Shown here in pieces: positions 6,394 through 7,599 of a stretch of DNA of 7,599 bases. The notes beneath the pieces are model-generated. The model was given only the letters and a program-made list of their open reading frames with translations. It was not told the origin of the DNA and did no database searches. This stretch comes from Bacillota bacterium (lineage in GTDB: Bacteria; Bacillota; Clostridia; Lachnospirales; Cellulosilyticaceae). Within the stretch, counting starts at the first letter, position 1; each line of letters starts with the position of its first letter. Position numbers and translations under genes: made by a program. Location: assembly GCA_023412455.1 (NCBI GenBank), contig JAEYNQ010000201.1:1-7599 (forward strand), written 5' to 3'.

Positions 6394-6477
6394 GTGAGGA
6401 GTCTGACGGAACTGTTTATACATATCATGAAGGTAATAGGAAAAAGGTGCTTAAGATTTATTTCATATTTAAAATAG
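6394..6477 (+). CDS. Possible 27-aa cationic leader peptide upstream of the MATE gene
   Basis: GTG 6394 follows the near-perfect Shine-Dalgarno GGAGGAGG (6384-6391). The frame runs 27 codons to TAG 6475-6477 and encodes MRSLTELFIHIMKVIGKR followed by CLRFISYLK. The peptide is basic and amphipathic, with one acidic residue. It could be a regulatory leader peptide, a small toxin, or nothing. The strength of the ribosome binding site is the main argument for translation, but the predicted transcript start lies within or next to it. A competing frame open from 6378 to 6482 (containing REESDGTVYTYHEGNRKK) lacks a start codon and could be a relic. No other gene is visible in 6351-6662. Confidence 0.3.
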   Translation: MRSLTELFIHIMKVIGKRCLRFISYLK

Positions 6478-6478
6478 G

Positions 6479-6498
6479 ATAGTTAGTGTGACAACTAT
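6479..6498 (+). promoter_or_regulatory. Small hairpin immediately after the peptide stop codon
   Basis: ATAGTT (6479-6484) and AACTAT (6493-6498) form a 6-bp stem around the loop AGTGTGAC, starting two bases past the TAG of the peptide frame. It is AT-rich and weak alone. Its right side, with part of the loop (6489-6498), is complementary to the left arm of the large hairpin at 6610-6643, which is the basis of the attenuator proposal. Confidence 0.3.
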
Positions 6499-6563
6499 TA
6501 TAATCAAGCAATCTAATTGTATAAAGGTATTTCTGAAGATATATTTGAATTTTCAAAATAATA

Positions 6564-6592
6564 TAGAAATTAATGTATACAAGTGTTATGAT
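6564..6592 (+). promoter_or_regulatory. Likely promoter close to the MATE gene
   Basis: TAGAAA (6564-6569, four of six to consensus) is 17 bases from TATGAT (6587-6592, five of six), and the -10 carries an extended TG (TGTTATGAT). Transcription would start near 6599, about 10 bases before the large hairpin, so even this transcript must read through the hairpin to express the transporter. Confidence 0.42.
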
Positions 6593-6609
6593 ATATAAGT
6601 AATTAAACA

Positions 6610-6643
6610 AAAAAGATAGTGTCAAACTTGACACTATCTTTTT
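6610..6643 (+). terminator. Perfect 16-bp terminator/attenuator hairpin in the MATE leader
   Basis: The left arm 6610-6625 (five A, then GATAGTGTCAA) pairs perfectly with the right arm 6628-6643 (TTGACACTATC, then five T) around AC. In practice the loop would open to about AACT. The A-run and T-run make it look like a bidirectional intrinsic terminator. It ends 19 bases before the MATE ATG, leaving no room for a complete promoter after it, so the exporter can only be expressed by read-through or regulated antitermination. Confidence 0.8.
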
Positions 6644-6662
6644 GCTAATGGGGGAGATGTAT

Positions 6663-7599
6663 ATGAAAGATTTAACCAAGGGGAATCCCTTAAAAGTAAT
6701 CTTGGCTTTTGCAATACCACTTTATATTGGTCAGCTCTTTCAGCTTTTATATGGTTTAGTTGATACACGAATTATTGGTCAAACACTAGGGGAAGCTTCA
6801 CTTGCTGCTGTAGGGACCACTACTTCATTAAGTGATTTGCTTATTGAATTTTTAAATGGTTTTATTTGTGGGTTTGGTATTATAATTGCGCATTTCTTTG
6901 GGGCAAAGGATGAGAAAAACCTTAAGAAGGCCATTGGAGGAACAGTGATTCTTAGCTTAGGTATAACCATTGTTATAAGTGGAATAGGGCTTGTTTTTTT
7001 ACCTCAAATTCTAGATTTTATGAATGTTTCAGAGGAGCTAAGTAGTGAAGCCTATACTTATATTAGAATCATTATTATAGGACTTGTTGCAACCACCTTG
7101 TATAATATTTGTGCAGTCATTTTACGTGCCATAGGGGACTCCTTTACGCCACTTGTATTTTTAATCATTTCTAACATACTTAATATAGCATTAGATTACT
7201 TTTTTATTTTGCAATTACATACAGGTGTTGCAGGAGCTGCCATTGCTACTGTAATCGCTCAAGTATTATCTGCTATTTTATGCTTTGGGTATATGCAAAA
7301 GAAATACAAACTGATTTCTTTCCAAAAAAGTTATTTTACTTTTGACAAAGCCATTTATAAAGAGCTCCTTCCCACTGGTTTATCTATGGGATTTATGATT
7401 TCTTTTGTGACAATCGGTTCACTTGCCTTGCAGACAAGCATTAATACATTAGGAACAGATATAATAGTTGCGCATACAGCTGCAAGAAAGATTACGATAA
7501 TGTTTCTGATTCCTTTCTTTGTTTTAGGTACAGCCCTTGCTACTTATTGTGGCCAGAATGTGGGAGCAAAGGAGTATGGACGTATAAAACAAGGCATGA
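6663..7599 (+). CDS. MATE-family multidrug efflux transporter (3' end outside window)
   Basis: MATE transporters sit in the cytoplasmic membrane and export drugs or metabolites in exchange for Na+ or H+. The first 312 residues of a family usually near 450 are present, still open at the right edge. The first six-helix bundle begins PLKVILAFAIPLYIGQLFQL and contains D34 in GLVDTRIIGQTLG, a typical MATE opening. LRAIGDSFTPL (154-164), NILNIALDYFFI (171-182) and GVAGAAIATVIAQ (188-200) are hallmark segments. The second bundle starts near residue 232 (LPTGLSMGF) and includes GQNVGAKEYGR (297-307), which repeats the earlier HFFGAKDEKN (77-86) as expected for the internal duplication. ATG 6663 follows GGGGGAG (6650-6656) six bases upstream. 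The leader contains a strong terminator-like hairpin, suggesting conditional expression. The substrate cannot be predicted. Confidence 0.97.
   Translation, partial: MKDLTKGNPLKVILAFAIPLYIGQLFQLLYGLVDTRIIGQTLGEASLAAVGTTTSLSDLLIEFLNGFICGFGIIIAHFFGAKDEKNLKKAIGGTVILSLGITIVISGIGLVFLPQILDFMNVSEELSSEAYTYIRIIIIGLVATTLYNICAVILRAIGDSFTPLVFLIISNILNIALDYFFILQLHTGVAGAAIATVIAQVLSAILCFGYMQKKYKLISFQKSYFTFDKAIYKELLPTGLSMGFMISFVTIGSLALQTSINTLGTDIIVAHTAARKITIMFLIPFFVLGTALATYCGQNVGAKEYGRIKQGM

Noticed and set aside
6384..6415. The leader contains ACGG, and MATE/SMR exporters can follow guanidine riboswitches.
   Set aside because: The bases flanking ACGG cannot form the paired hairpins of the guanidine-II class, and the guanidine-I conserved core is absent.
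1..7599. Searched for insertion sequences, CRISPR repeats, tRNAs, attachment sites and a complete toxin-antitoxin pair.
   Set aside because: No transposase frame, terminal inverted repeats, spaced direct repeats or tRNA cloverleaf were found by eye on either strand.

Overview
The window is AT-rich and gene-dense, with purine-rich Shine-Dalgarno sequences (AAGGAG, GGAGG, GGGGGAG) and U-tract terminators. The protein families are typical of Firmicutes. This points to a low-GC Clostridia chromosome, plausibly an anaerobic plant-polysaccharide degrader of the Lachnospirales type. That placement is inferred from style and gene content, not from a marker gene. All confident genes lie on the + strand.

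Left part (1-1927), a decaying accessory patch. A GNAT acetyltransferase reading frame (118-621) carries two in-frame stops. Two hairpins follow it, the second a strong intrinsic terminator. Next is the remnant of a TetR-family regulator (790-1051) that has lost its centre and carries a frameshift. Its surviving stop codon overlaps (ATGA) the start of an intact CPBP-family membrane protease homologue (1048-1872), which ends at a good terminator.

Middle (1928-5702). A stretch of short orphan reading frames precedes an unrecognised acidic 227-aa protein (2166-2849). Then come a complete family 3 glycoside hydrolase of the cytoplasmic beta-glucosidase/beta-xylosidase type (2906-5041) and a GrpB/UPF0157 protein best started at GTG 5124. 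A broken small membrane-protein frame (5686-5872) overlaps the end of the GrpB gene.

Right part (5873-7599). A small metal-binding-type cupin (6003-6350) has its own likely promoter. A 312-base gene-poor spacer (6351-6662) follows. It holds an extended -10 promoter, a 27-codon cationic peptide frame with a very strong Shine-Dalgarno, a small hairpin directly after that peptide's stop, a second promoter, and a perfect 16-bp terminator-like hairpin. The hairpin ends only 19 bases before the ATG of a MATE efflux transporter (6663 to the window end, incomplete). This arrangement resembles a ribosome-mediated attenuator upstream of a drug exporter and is the most interesting observation here, though it rests on sequence pairing alone.

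The genes do not form one pathway. The hydrolase releases sugars in the cytoplasm from imported oligosaccharides. The rest look like independent accessory functions (membrane protease, cupin, exporter) separated by relics. I see no tRNA, rRNA, CRISPR array, insertion sequence or attachment site.
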